A DNA stretch of 64,000 nt from Streptomyces sp. DH24 (GTDB taxonomy: Bacteria > Actinomycetota > Actinomycetes > Streptomycetales > Streptomycetaceae). Location of the stretch: positions 62,001-126,000 of the forward strand of contig NZ_JARVKW010000007.1 in the NCBI RefSeq assembly GCF_029813775.1, given 5' to 3'. Position numbers and translations under genes: made by a program. Within the stretch, counting starts at the first letter, position 1. The number at the start of each line of letters is the position of its first letter. Under the pieces are notes generated by a model. The model saw nothing but the letters and a program-made list of their open reading frames with translations. It was not told the origin of the DNA and did not search any database. Below are positions 54,266 through 62,462 of the stretch, one piece after another.

Positions 54266-54753
54266 GCCCCGCCCCCGGGAGCCGTGCCGTCGGCGCCGCC
54301 GTGCACCGGAGCGCCGGGAGACGCGCCCGCGTGAGGTGCGCCGGGTGGTGCGCCCCCGGGCTCGGCGTCGTCCGCGCGGGCGGCCGGTACGACCGGCGCG
54401 CCGGGGTCGGGCGGTCCGCCGTTCCAGGTGAGGGTGACGGTGATGCCGGTCTTGGCCTCGCCGTCGGCGAGCAGGCCGACGACCTTGCCGGCCTTGGCGG
54501 TCAGCTCGATGCCGAACTGCACGCTCACCTCGTCGGGCCGGACCGCGCGCAGCGGCTCCGCCAGCGACCGGGCCACTCCGGTCACCAGCGAGTTCAGGCT
54601 CTCCACGCTGGCCTCGACCCGTTCGGCGAAGCCGGTGTCGGAGTACGACAGCTCGCCCGGCGCCGCCAACTCCGCCGCCCCCGAGATCCGCGCCCACACC
54701 GGTGTTCCGTCCGGCAACGCGATGCGCGCCACCCGTGTCACTTCCTGCCCCAT
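54262..54753 (-). CDS. CU044_2847/Trypco1-like small protein, cassette A
   Basis: A 163-residue protein: beta strands at the start (TRVARIALPDGTPVWARIS), a helix (ESLNSLVTGVARSLAEPL), then RPDEVSVQFGIELTAKAGKV, ITVTLTWNG, and a Pro/Ala/Gly-rich tail of about 45 residues. The core matches the first gene of cassette B. ATG 54753 with GGGGGAGAG about 5 nt upstream. It is the first gene of cassette A, overlaps the trypsin gene by 4 nt and faces DUF6104 across 253 nt. Confidence 0.8.
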   Translation of the reverse strand: MGQEVTRVARIALPDGTPVWARISGAAELAAPGELSYSDTGFAERVEASVESLNSLVTGVARSLAEPLRAVRPDEVSVQFGIELTAKAGKVVGLLADGEAKTGITVTLTWNGGPPDPGAPVVPAARADDAEPGGAPPGAPHAGASPGAPVHGGADGTAPGGGA

Positions 54754-55006
54754 GGCACTCTCCCCCGTTCCCCCGTGACCCCCTGGTGCCGGTCGCCGCG
54801 TCGCGGGCCGGTCGCAGGGCTCCGACGGCGCGAGGACCCCGGCCACCCCACCGGGCGCGCCGCGGCCTGCGCCTATCCTTTTCCTGTCTTCCTTCACACC
54901 TGTCGGAAAGACGACGGAAAACGTTATCTCTTCTCCCCGCAGGAAACAGGGTCCTTCCCGCCAGGGACGCTCCCTACCCCTGCGCCGACCCGACGGAGCA
55001 CGATCC
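54754..55006. other. divergent upstream region of cassette A and the DUF6104 gene
   Basis: 253 nt without a gene. It must hold the cassette A promoter. The part at 54870-54960 is less GC-rich (runs like TATCCTTTTCC and GGAAAACGTTATC), but no -35/-10 pair is convincing. Confidence 0.5.
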
Positions 55007-55186
55007 ATGTACTTCACCGACCGCGGCATCGAGGAGCTGGAGAAGCGGCGCGGCGAGGAAGAGGTCACCTTCGAGTGGCTCGCCGAGCAGCTGCGGACGT
55101 TCGTCGACCTGAACCCGGACTTCGAGGTCCCGGTGGAGCGGCTGGCCACGTGGCTGGCGCGGCTGGACGACGAGGCCGACGAGTAG
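55007..55186 (+). CDS. DUF6104 small acidic protein, 59 aa
   Basis: A 59-residue acidic helical protein (MYFTDRGIEELEKRRGEEEV, then LAEQLRTFVDLN, then VERLATWLARLDDEADE), a widely shared Streptomyces family (DUF6104 type). GGAG lies about 9 nt before ATG 55007. It probably marks the return to core genome. Function unknown. Confidence 0.85.
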   Translation: MYFTDRGIEELEKRRGEEEVTFEWLAEQLRTFVDLNPDFEVPVERLATWLARLDDEADE

Positions 55187-55242
55187 GCGCGTAGTCGCGC
55201 AGGCGAGAGCAGGCGCGTGGGCGATCCGACGGGCAGCAGCCC

Positions 55243-56076
55243 TCAGTCGCGCGGCACGCGCGCGGCGTACGCGAGGCCCAGCGTGCCGTGGGCCAGCAGC
55301 AGGGCGCCCGCGGTGATCCAGCCGCCGCTGCGCCGCCGCAGACCCCAGAGGGTGAGCGGGACGCCCGCCGCGACCTGGGCGAGGGCCAGCGCGCGGGCGG
55401 GCGGTCCGCCGGCCGGCGGGAGCCAGGCGCGCAGGTGGCCGGCGTCGAGTTCGCGCGCGGTGTCGCGCGGCCCGGCCGGTTCGACGGGCCGGGCGCCGGG
55501 CGTGGCGCGGGCGGCCTCGCGGAGCCCGTCGGCGGGTGCGCCGGGGCTGAGGCCGGCGGGCAGTTCGACTCCCGCGCGCGTGAGGACGGCGAGCAGGCCG
55601 CGCATGCGGGCGCGCGCGTCGGACGCGGGGTCCGGTTTCGTCAGCTGGTCGAGGGACTGCACGTCGAGGACGGGGTCGAGGCCGAGGCGGGCGGCGAAGG
55701 TGCGCATCGCCTCGTCCTCGCCGGCCGGGGTGCCGTTGGTGAGCCAGATGTAGCCGACGGTGCGGCGGAAACCGGAGGCGAGGGTGTAGCCGGCGCGGTC
55801 GGCGTCCCACCACAGGGCGAGGGCGGGCCAGGAAGCGCCGACGGCGAGGGCGGTGGCCCAGCCGGCGACCACGCGGTCGACCGGTTCGGCGCCGACGAGC
55901 CAGGGCTTTCCCTCGGGCACGAGGACGCTCCACTGGTCGCCGGCCCCGGTCAGCAGCATCCGCTCACGCAGCAGCAGGGCGACCGGGGCGACGGTGCGGG
56001 GTTCGGCCCGGCACAGCAGCAGGGCACCGGAGGTGGGGCCGCCGGCTCGGCCGGCCGGGAACGCGTCCGTCGACAT
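55243..56076 (-). CDS. hypothetical protein with C-terminal membrane segments
   Basis: A 277-residue protein. The first ~160 residues form an alpha/beta domain (SGALLLCRAEPRTVAPVALL, WSVLVPEGKPWLVG, GYTLASGFRRTVGYIWLTNG), and the last ~55 hold two hydrophobic segments with a short turn (ALALAQVAAGVPLTLWGL and WITAGALLLAHGTLGLAYA). A polar linker of about 40 residues separates them. ATG 56076 is preferred over GTG 56082. I do not recognise a function. Confidence 0.75.
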   Translation of the reverse strand: MSTDAFPAGRAGGPTSGALLLCRAEPRTVAPVALLLRERMLLTGAGDQWSVLVPEGKPWLVGAEPVDRVVAGWATALAVGASWPALALWWDADRAGYTLASGFRRTVGYIWLTNGTPAGEDEAMRTFAARLGLDPVLDVQSLDQLTKPDPASDARARMRGLLAVLTRAGVELPAGLSPGAPADGLREAARATPGARPVEPAGPRDTARELDAGHLRAWLPPAGGPPARALALAQVAAGVPLTLWGLRRRSGGWITAGALLLAHGTLGLAYAARVPRD

Positions 56077-56241
56077 GCCCACACGCTAGGACATTTTGCC
56101 CCGATCTCTCCCTTTTCTCGTCCGTTTTCCGTCCGCCTCTTCGCCACCCCTCGCCCGCGCCCGCCCTCCACTCACCCTCCGCCCGCTCTCTGCCCGCTCT
56201 CTGCCCGCTTCGCGGGAGCGGTGGTCACCGGAAAGAGTGTC

Positions 56242-56269
56242 TTGACTTTCCCCGGCCGCGATATATCGT
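56242..56269 (+). promoter_or_regulatory. promoter of the DUF4097-padR operon
   Basis: TTGACT (56242-56247), 16-bp spacer, TATCGT (56264-56269), which overlaps the first operator copy. It lies about 80 nt before the ATG. Confidence 0.6.
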
Positions 56270-56296
56270 GAATCACACAGGACGCGATATGGCGTG
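56257..56296 (+). promoter_or_regulatory. paired PadR operators
   Basis: CGCGATATATCGTG (56257-56270, core CGATATATCG is a perfect palindrome) and CGCGATATGGCGTG (56283-56296), the two starting 26 bp apart on the same face. The first covers the -10 of the promoter, so PadR should repress its own operon. Confidence 0.7.
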
Positions 56297-56350
56297 TCGA
56301 GTTCTCTCCGGCTGCCCGTGCGGTCCGGTCCGACCCAGGAGGTCAGCACC

Positions 56351-57316
56351 ATGTCCGAGTGGTCCGTCACGGAGCCCGAGAAGCTCACCTTCGACGACCC
56401 AGTGAGCGAACTCCAGGTACGCATCGTCAACGGAACGGTGAACGTCATGGGGACGGACGAAGGTTCCGCCCGCCTGGAAGTCTCCGAGATCGAGGGCCCG
56501 CCCCTGATCGTGACCCAGCAGGGCGGCACGCTCACCGTGGCGTACGAGGACCTGCCCTGGAAGGACTTCCTCAAGTGGCTGGACCGCAAGGCCTGGCGGC
56601 GCAGGGCGGTGGTCTCCCTGGCCGTGCCCGCCGACACGCGTGTGGAGGTCGGCGTGGTCGGCGCCGCCGCCGTCGTCTCCGGCATCCGGGGCCGGTCGGT
56701 GGTCAAGGGCGTCACCGGCGACACGACACTCGTCGGCCTGGCCGGCCCGGTGCGCGCGGACACGGTCTCCGGGAACCTGGAGGCCCAGGCGGTCACGGGC
56801 GACCTGCGCTTCCACTCCGTCTCCGGTGACCTCACGGTCGTCGAAAGCTCGGGCCGCTCCGTGCGGGCCGACTCGGTCAGCGGCTCCATGATCGTCGACC
56901 TCGACCCGGACGGCCCGACCGACGTCCGCCTGACCAGCGTCTCCGGCGAGATCGCCGTCCGGCTCCCCCACCCGGCGGACGCCGAGGTCGAGGCGAACAC
57001 CGCGAGCGGGACGATCTCCAACGCCTTCGAGGGCCTGCGGGTGCACGGTCAGTGGGGCGCGCACAAGGTCACCGGCCGGCTCGGCGCGGGCAACGGCAAG
57101 CTGCGCGCCACCACCGTCTCCGGTTCCATCGCCCTGCTGCGTCGGCCACCCCGGGCGGACCAGCCGTGGGACGCGGACCCCGGCCCGGCGGCAGCCCCGG
57201 CGGCGGACCCGGCGGGAGGACCGCGGCACAGCCCGGGGGACAATTCCGCTTCCGGCCCCGGCACCGGCGCCACCGACGCCCCGGCCGACGGCACGACCGA
57301 CAAGAAGGTGCTCTGA
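56351..57316 (+). CDS. DUF4097 beta-helix-like protein
   Basis: A 321-residue cytoplasmic protein of repeated beta strands (DUF4097/adhesin-like fold): DTVSGNLEAQAVTGDLRFHS, then VSGDLTVVESSGRSV, then VSGSMIVDLD and VSGEIAVRLP, i.e. about ten VSG[NDS]-type turns. The end is a Pro/Ala/Gly-rich tail. ATG 56351 has AGGAGGT 8 nt upstream. The padR gene starts 1 nt after its stop codon, so they are coupled. Role unknown; the pair is common in Streptomyces. Confidence 0.85.
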   Translation: MSEWSVTEPEKLTFDDPVSELQVRIVNGTVNVMGTDEGSARLEVSEIEGPPLIVTQQGGTLTVAYEDLPWKDFLKWLDRKAWRRRAVVSLAVPADTRVEVGVVGAAAVVSGIRGRSVVKGVTGDTTLVGLAGPVRADTVSGNLEAQAVTGDLRFHSVSGDLTVVESSGRSVRADSVSGSMIVDLDPDGPTDVRLTSVSGEIAVRLPHPADAEVEANTASGTISNAFEGLRVHGQWGAHKVTGRLGAGNGKLRATTVSGSIALLRRPPRADQPWDADPGPAAAPAADPAGGPRHSPGDNSASGPGTGATDAPADGTTDKKVL

Positions 57317-57317
57317 C

Positions 57318-58352
57318 ATGCCTCCCGTCTTCGCCCACGGACGCCTCCGTCTCTACCTGCTGAAGCTGCTCGACGAGGCCCCGCGCCACGGCTACGAGGT
57401 CATCCGCCTCCTGGAGGAACGCTTCCAGGGGCTGTACGCGCCGTCGGCGGGCACCGTCTACCCGCGCCTGGCCAAGCTGGAGGCCGAGGGCCTGGTCACC
57501 CACACCACCGAGGGCGGCCGCAAGGTCTACTCGATCACGGACGCCGGCCGGGCCGAACTGGCCGACCGCAGCGGCGAACTGGCCGACCTGGAACTGGAGA
57601 TCCGCGAGTCGGTCGCCGAACTCGCCGCCGAGATACGGGCCGACGTGCGCGGCGCCGCGGGCGACCTGCGCCGCGAGGTGCGGGCGGCGGCGAGCGAGGC
57701 CCGGCGCGGCCCGGCGGGGCGGGGCGACAAGGGCGCGTCCGCCGGGGACTTCCCCGGCCTCGGCGACCCGGACGCCTGGCGCGCCGCCAAGGAGGAGATG
57801 CGGCGCGTCAAGCAGGAGTGGAAGGAGCAGGCGCGGCGCGCCAAGGACGAGAGCCGCCGGGCCCGCGAGGAGGCCCAGCGGGCGCAGCGCCAGGCCAAGG
57901 AGACGCAGGAGGAGATGCAGCGCATCGCCCGCCGCGTCCAGGAACAGGTCCAGGACCACTTCACCCGGGGCGACTGGCCGACCGGCGTGCGCGAGGGCCT
58001 GACGGAACTGGTCAAGGAGTTCGGCGAGTTCGGCCGGGACTTCGGCAAGGACTTCGGCCGGGACTTCACCACCGGTCGCCCCGCCGGCGGAACCGGAAAG
58101 CCGCCCCGGCAGCCGGAGTACTCCGACACCCCCGAGGACTTCCCCGCCGACTACGAACCGGCCTGGGCCCACGAGGCACCCACCGGCGACCCGGCCCGTG
58201 ACCTGGACCGCCTGCTCGACCGCTTCCGGGACGACATCCGCGACACGGCCCGCGACCACGGCGTGACGGCCGACCAACTCCGCGACGCCCGGCGCCACTT
58301 GTCGACCGCGGCGGCCCACATCGGGGCGCTGCTGCGCACCCCGAAGTCCTGA
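57318..58352 (+). CDS. PadR-family regulator with long coiled-coil C-terminus
   Basis: A 344-residue regulator. Winged helix about 10-85: LYLLKLLDEAPRHGYEVIRLL, then APSAGTVYPRLAKLEAEGLV and GGRKVYSITDAGRAEL, the PadR pattern. Then an unusually long Arg/Glu-rich coiled coil (about 90-215: REVRAAASEARRGP, RRVKQEWKEQARRAKDESRR) and an acidic C-terminus with an alpha-helical end. Short PadR proteins are about 110 residues, so the rest is extra. It probably represses its own operon from the two sites upstream. Confidence 0.88.
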   Translation: MPPVFAHGRLRLYLLKLLDEAPRHGYEVIRLLEERFQGLYAPSAGTVYPRLAKLEAEGLVTHTTEGGRKVYSITDAGRAELADRSGELADLELEIRESVAELAAEIRADVRGAAGDLRREVRAAASEARRGPAGRGDKGASAGDFPGLGDPDAWRAAKEEMRRVKQEWKEQARRAKDESRRAREEAQRAQRQAKETQEEMQRIARRVQEQVQDHFTRGDWPTGVREGLTELVKEFGEFGRDFGKDFGRDFTTGRPAGGTGKPPRQPEYSDTPEDFPADYEPAWAHEAPTGDPARDLDRLLDRFRDDIRDTARDHGVTADQLRDARRHLSTAAAHIGALLRTPKS

Positions 58353-58404
58353 GCCGACGCCGACCGGCTCCGGCGACCCGCACACGGGCCGCCGGAGCCG
58401 CGTC

Positions 58405-58965
58405 TCAGCCCGCCTTGGCCTGCCCCTCCCCGTAGAGGACCCGCGACACCGACTCATGGGTCACCCCGTGGTCGGCGAGGACCTCCGCGGGCACCCCCGG
58501 GCGCGCGGTCAGCGCCAGCAGGATGTGCTCGTCACCGATGTGCCGGTCCCGGCGCGCCAGGGCGATGCGCAGGGCCGCTTCCAGGAGGTCCTTGGCATCA
58601 CGCCCGAAGGTGCGTCCCGGCCACCACCTCTTCTCCCTGCGGTCACCGGCCATGGCCCCGACGCCGTGCACCTCCTCCACACGGGCGACGATCTCGGCGA
58701 CGTCGATCCCCAGCCCCGCGAGGGCCTCGGCCTCGGCCTGGGACAGACCGGCGCGGCGCCGCGCCCCGGCCAGTGCCCGGCGTACGGAGTCCCGGCGTTC
58801 GGCGAGGCCGAGCGCGGCCAGCGCGAAGGAGGCGCGGCTGCCCTCGCGGTCCAGCAGGGCGAGCAGCATGTGCCCGACGTCGACGCTGCTCGCGCCCGCC
58901 GCGTCGGCGTGCTCGACCGCTCCCTTGACGACTGCGCGGGCGTCCTTCGTGAACCGTTCGAACAT
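58405..58965 (-). CDS. Clp N-domain protein
   Basis: A 186-residue protein with two Clp N-terminal repeats as in ClpC/ClpA: MFERFTKDARAVVKGAVEHA, VGHMLLALLDREGS, LAALGLAE, and then AKDLLEAALRIALARRDRHI, HILLALTARPGVPAEVL. There is no ATPase domain. It might serve as adaptor or decoy for ClpC. The ATG 58965 overlaps the HTH stop (TGATG) with GGGAGG upstream; the two are one operon. Confidence 0.9.
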   Translation of the reverse strand: MFERFTKDARAVVKGAVEHADAAGASSVDVGHMLLALLDREGSRASFALAALGLAERRDSVRRALAGARRRAGLSQAEAEALAGLGIDVAEIVARVEEVHGVGAMAGDRREKRWWPGRTFGRDAKDLLEAALRIALARRDRHIGDEHILLALTARPGVPAEVLADHGVTHESVSRVLYGEGQAKAG

Positions 58966-59174
58966 CAATGCCTCCCGTACTTCTTGTGCACGGCCTGCCT
59001 GCTGACGCCGAGTTCGGCGGCGATCTCCTGCCACGACCAGCCCTGGTTGCGCGCGTTGCGCACCTGAACGGCCTCCAACTGCTCCAGCAGCCTCCGCAGC
59101 GCGGCGACGGCCCGCAGCCCGACCCGGGGATCACGATCGCCCGCACGCTCGGCGAGATCCGTGGCTTCACTCAT
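58965..59174 (-). CDS. small helix-turn-helix regulator
   Basis: A 69-residue regulator: dimer helix AAVAALRRLLEQLEAVQVRNA, then HTH WSWQEIAAELGVSRQAVHKK. The two perfect inverted repeats just upstream are probably its own operators. It starts at ATG 59174, about 7 nt after a TAGGTT -10, so the transcript may be leaderless. Confidence 0.88.
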   Translation of the reverse strand: MSEATDLAERAGDRDPRVGLRAVAALRRLLEQLEAVQVRNARNQGWSWQEIAAELGVSRQAVHKKYGRH

Positions 59175-59178
59175 GCCC

Positions 59179-59222
59179 GTCAACCTACGTTGACACGACA
59201 ACTCTTGTCAACCGCAGTTGAC
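59179..59222 (-). promoter_or_regulatory. two perfect inverted repeats in the HTH-ClpN promoter
   Basis: GTCAAC-N4-GTTGAC at 59179-59194 and at 59207-59222, 28 bp (about 2.7 turns) apart. On the gene strand the second contributes the -35 TTGACA and the first overlaps the -10 TAGGTT (18-bp spacer). The repressor would cover both. Confidence 0.8.
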
Positions 59223-59228
59223 ACACAA

Positions 59229-59256
59229 ACGGCCGGCCCGAAGCCGGGCCGGCCGT
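59229..59256 (-). terminator. hairpin after the oxidoreductase gene
   Basis: ACGGCCGGCCCG-AAGC-CGGGCCGGCCGT, perfect 12-nt arms, 28 nt past the oxidoreductase stop and next to the HTH operators. Confidence 0.75.
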
Positions 59257-59283
59257 CACAGCGCTCTCGTGAGCGAGAACCAC

Positions 59284-60249
59284 TCAGGGATTGGTGAGCA
59301 CGATCTTCCCGAACTGCCCGCCCGCCTCCATGCGCTCGAAGCCCTCCCGGGCGCGGTCCATGGGCAGCACCTCGTCGATGACGGGCCGCACACCGGTGGC
59401 GGCGCAGAAGGACAGCAGGTCCTCCAGCTCGTCCTTGGTGCCCATCGTGGAGCCGACGACCTTGAGCTCCAGGAAGAAGATCCGGGTCAGCTCCGCGTGC
59501 GAGGGCCGGTCACCGCTGGTGGCACCGGAGATGACGAGGGTCCCGCCGGGACGCAGCGACTTCACCGAGTGGGACCAGGTGGCGGCGCCCACCGTCTCGA
59601 TGACCGCGTCGACCCGCTGCGGCAGCCGGGCGCCCGGCTCCAGCGCGGCCACGGCACCGAGCTCCTCGGCCCGCTTCCGCTTGGCCTCGTCGCGGCTGGT
59701 GGCGAACATCCGCAGCCCGGCCGCCCTGCCGAGCACGATCGCGGCGGTGGCGACACCACCGCCGGCGCCCTGCACGAGGACGGAGTCACCGGGGCGCACA
59801 CCGGCGTTCGTGAAGAGCATCCGGTACGCGGTCAGCCAGGCCGTGGGCAGACAGGCGGCCTCCTCGAAGGAGAGCTCCTTCGGCTTGGGCAGCACGTTCC
59901 ACGTCGGCACGGCGACCTGCTCGGCGAAGGTGCCCTGGTAGCGCTCGGTGAGGATGGAGCGAGGCTCCCCGGGGCCGACGCCGTGTCCGGTCTGGCCGAT
60001 CACGGAGTGCAGGACGACCTCGTTGCCGTCCTCGTCGACGCCCGCGGCGTCGCATCCGAGGATCATCGGCAGCCGGTCCTCGGGGAGGCCGACACCGCGC
60101 AGGGACCACAGGTCGTGGTGGTTGAGAGAGGCGGCCTTGACGTTGACGACACTCCAGCCGGGCCGGGCCTGAGGGGCGGGGCGCTCCCCCAACTCCAGAC
60201 CGGAGAGCGGCTGGTCGCGGTCGATTCGGGCGGCGTAGACAGCGAACAT
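59284..60249 (-). CDS. zinc-type alcohol dehydrogenase/quinone oxidoreductase family enzyme
   Basis: A 321-residue MDR-family enzyme. LNHHDLWSLRG and LPMILGCDAAGVDEDGNEV open the catalytic domain; the Rossmann part has GDSVLVQGAGGGVATAAIVLG (VLVxGAGGGV), then ATSRDEAKRKRAEELGA and PGGTLVISGATSG, and FGKIVLT at the end. It probably reduces a quinone or enal with NADPH. ATG 60249 fits relatives, although its ribosome site is weak; ATG 60261 is the alternative. Followed by the terminator at 59229. Confidence 0.85.
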   Translation of the reverse strand: MFAVYAARIDRDQPLSGLELGERPAPQARPGWSVVNVKAASLNHHDLWSLRGVGLPEDRLPMILGCDAAGVDEDGNEVVLHSVIGQTGHGVGPGEPRSILTERYQGTFAEQVAVPTWNVLPKPKELSFEEAACLPTAWLTAYRMLFTNAGVRPGDSVLVQGAGGGVATAAIVLGRAAGLRMFATSRDEAKRKRAEELGAVAALEPGARLPQRVDAVIETVGAATWSHSVKSLRPGGTLVISGATSGDRPSHAELTRIFFLELKVVGSTMGTKDELEDLLSFCAATGVRPVIDEVLPMDRAREGFERMEAGGQFGKIVLTNP

Positions 60250-60350
60250 GACCACGACCATAGGTTCCGAGCCCGGCCGAAGGAACCGCCGGGCCCTGTG
60301 ACACACACCCTCTTGCCGAGCGGCCACGAGTGCGCTGCGTACCACGGGCC

Positions 60351-60435
60351 CACCCGTGCCCACCCACGCCGGCCGCACTCACCCACGCCGACCCGTGTCC
60401 ACCTGCGCCGGCCCCGCGCCCACCCGCGCCGGGCC
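60351..60435. repeat. degenerate CACCCNCGCCGG-type repeat
   Basis: CACCCACGCC-like units start at 60351, 60361, 60380, 60400 and 60421, about 20 bp apart with variation. It fills the gap between the oxidoreductase and malic enzyme genes. Confidence 0.4.
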
Positions 60436-60484
60436 CGGCGCGCATCCGCCCGCGCCACCCGTCCGGACCAACCCGAGGGCAAAG

Positions 60485-60516
60485 AAATGGCCCCGCCGCG
60501 AGCGGCGGGGCCATTC
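60485..60516 (-). terminator. Rho-independent terminator after malic enzyme
   Basis: AATGGCCCCGCCGC (60486-60499) and its complement (60102-style 14-nt arm at 60502-60515) around a 2-nt centre, followed on the gene strand by TTTCTTTG. The T-run makes it a canonical terminator. Confidence 0.88.
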
Positions 60517-60544
60517 ACCCGACCGGAGTCGGCCGCACACCGTG

Positions 60545-61774
60545 TCAGCGGCGGGCGACGCCTTCCGCTCGCGCGGCCGCGGCGACCGCCGCCGTGACGG
60601 CCGGGGCGACCCGGTCGTCGAACGGCGACGGGATCACGTAGTCCGCGGCGAGGTCGTCACCGACGACGGCGGCCAGCGCCTCGGCGGCGGCCAGCTTCAT
60701 GCCCTCGGTGATGCGGGACGCCCGCACCTGGAGCGCGCCCGCGAAGATGCCCGGGAACGCCAGCACGTTGTTGATCTGGTTCGGGAAGTCCGACCGCCCG
60801 GTGGCCACGACCGCCGCGTACTTGTGCGCGACGTCCGGGTGCACCTCGGGGTTCGGGTTGGCCATGGCGAACACGAACGCACCCTCGGCCATGGACGCCA
60901 CCGCCGGCTCCGGCACCGTACCGCCGGAGACGCCGATGAAGACGTCCGCGCCCGCCAACGCCGACTCCAGCGAACCGGAGAGCCCGGCCTTGTTCGTGAA
61001 CTCGGCCAGCTCCCGCTTGACGGACGTCAGGTCGTCCCTATCCCGGGAGACGACACCCTTGCGGTCGGCCACCGCGACGTCCCCGATCCCGGCCTCGACC
61101 AGCATCCTGGCGATGGCGACACCGGCCGCGCCGGCCCCGGAGATCACCGCGCGCAGCTCACCGAGCGCGCGCCCGCTCAGCCGCGCGGCGTTGCGCAGGG
61201 CGGCGAGCGTGACGACCGCCGTGCCGTGCTGGTCGTCGTGGAAGACCGGGATGTCCAGCTCCTCCTGGAGCCGCCGCTCGATCTCGAAGCACCGCGGCGC
61301 GGAGATGTCCTCGAGGTTGACGCCGCCGAACGAGGGCGCGAGGCGCACCACCGTCTCGACGATCTCGTCGACGTCCGTGCAGTTCAACGCGATCGGCACC
61401 GCGTCGACACCGCCGAACTGCTTGAAAAGAATCGCCTTCCCCTCCATCACCGGAAGGGAGGCCTCGGGCCCGATGTCCCCGAGTCCGAGGACGGCCGTAC
61501 CGTCCGTCACCACCGCCACGACCGACGACTTCCACGTGTAGTCGTGGACCAGGTCGGGCTGGTCGGCGATCGCGCTGCACACCTTCGCGACGCCGGGCGT
61601 GTACGCCAGGGACAGGTCGTCCTTGTCACGGACCGGCACGGTGGCCTGCACAGCCATCTTGCCGCCGCGGTGCAGCGCGAACGCCGGGTCGAAGGAATGG
61701 AGGGGCTCGGCCCCGCCGTCCAGCTCGGTACTGGCGTCGCTGTCGCTGCGAGGATTGACGATCTCCGCTGCCAC
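60545..61774 (-). CDS. NAD-type malic enzyme (malate oxidoreductase)
   Basis: A 409-residue cytoplasmic enzyme of the short bacterial malic enzyme class: L-malate to pyruvate and CO2 with NAD(P)+. [14 protein letters not shown] opening, [33 protein letters not shown], then [18 protein letters not shown] (metal site), [15 protein letters not shown] (NAD loop), and [20 protein letters not shown] 61774 with AAGGGG about 9 nt upstream. Anaplerotic control of acyl precursors is its known role in Streptomyces. It ends at a strong terminator. Confidence 0.96.
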   Translation of the reverse strand: MAAEIVNPRSDSDASTELDGGAEPLHSFDPAFALHRGGKMAVQATVPVRDKDDLSLAYTPGVAKVCSAIADQPDLVHDYTWKSSVVAVVTDGTAVLGLGDIGPEASLPVMEGKAILFKQFGGVDAVPIALNCTDVDEIVETVVRLAPSFGGVNLEDISAPRCFEIERRLQEELDIPVFHDDQHGTAVVTLAALRNAARLSGRALGELRAVISGAGAAGVAIARMLVEAGIGDVAVADRKGVVSRDRDDLTSVKRELAEFTNKAGLSGSLESALAGADVFIGVSGGTVPEPAVASMAEGAFVFAMANPNPEVHPDVAHKYAAVVATGRSDFPNQINNVLAFPGIFAGALQVRASRITEGMKLAAAEALAAVVGDDLAADYVIPSPFDDRVAPAVTAAVAAAARAEGVARR

Positions 61775-62462
61775 TTCGTTTTACCCCTTAAGTGTTCATG
61801 GTTTGAGGGTTTGGGTTGCCACCCCTGGTGAGGGGCGGGCGGGCACCGCGCAAGGCCCTGACCGTTGGTGTGTACGGGCCGAACGCGACGGGCGCGCCGC
61901 ACACGCGCCCTGAGCCCCGGATGAGGGGTGTAAAGAACCTTCTTACCGGACGGACCTGGCCGCCGACGAGTCCATTCGGTTCAAGGTCACATGACGAACT
62001 CGTGCCGGAGTCGTACCCGCCGAACGGGGGACGGCTCTGGCACGGTTGTTCGTGACATGCCTCATAGGCGCACATCGGACAAGCTACTCACCCGGACTTG
62101 ACAGGCACTCGAGCGCTCACCTTCAGCGCGCAACCATCGTCCAAATCCTGAGATACGCCGCAGATCTTCCGGCCGGAAGGGAGGATTCCCGTAAAGGTTC
62201 GGTCGTGATGTACCGACCTGATGCGATTCGGGGGTCACCCGTTATCCGATTTTGACATGGCGGGCCCCCTGAATGGCGCAGTCCGAATGGCAAGATGCCG
62301 TAATCACACGAGGTCGCGACACTCGAAGGTGTGTGTCCACATCGGCAGCACGCCGGTCCTCGTCGTGCTTCTGTCGACACGCGTCGACCTCGACGGCCGC
62401 CGAACCCATCGACGGCCGTCCGCCCCATCGGCAACTCCACCCATCCGCCGGAGGAACCCACC
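61775..62462. other. 688-nt upstream region of malic enzyme and the binding protein gene
   Basis: No gene is supported; short open frames lack ribosome sites and codon bias. It is less GC-rich than its surroundings, with TTGACA at 62098 and 62252 but no matching -10. It must hold divergent promoters and perhaps an untranslated leader of the ABC transporter. Confidence 0.5.

Noticed and set aside
61775..62462. Several short open frames
   Set aside because: No ribosome sites, no third-position bias, and none keeps protein-like composition.
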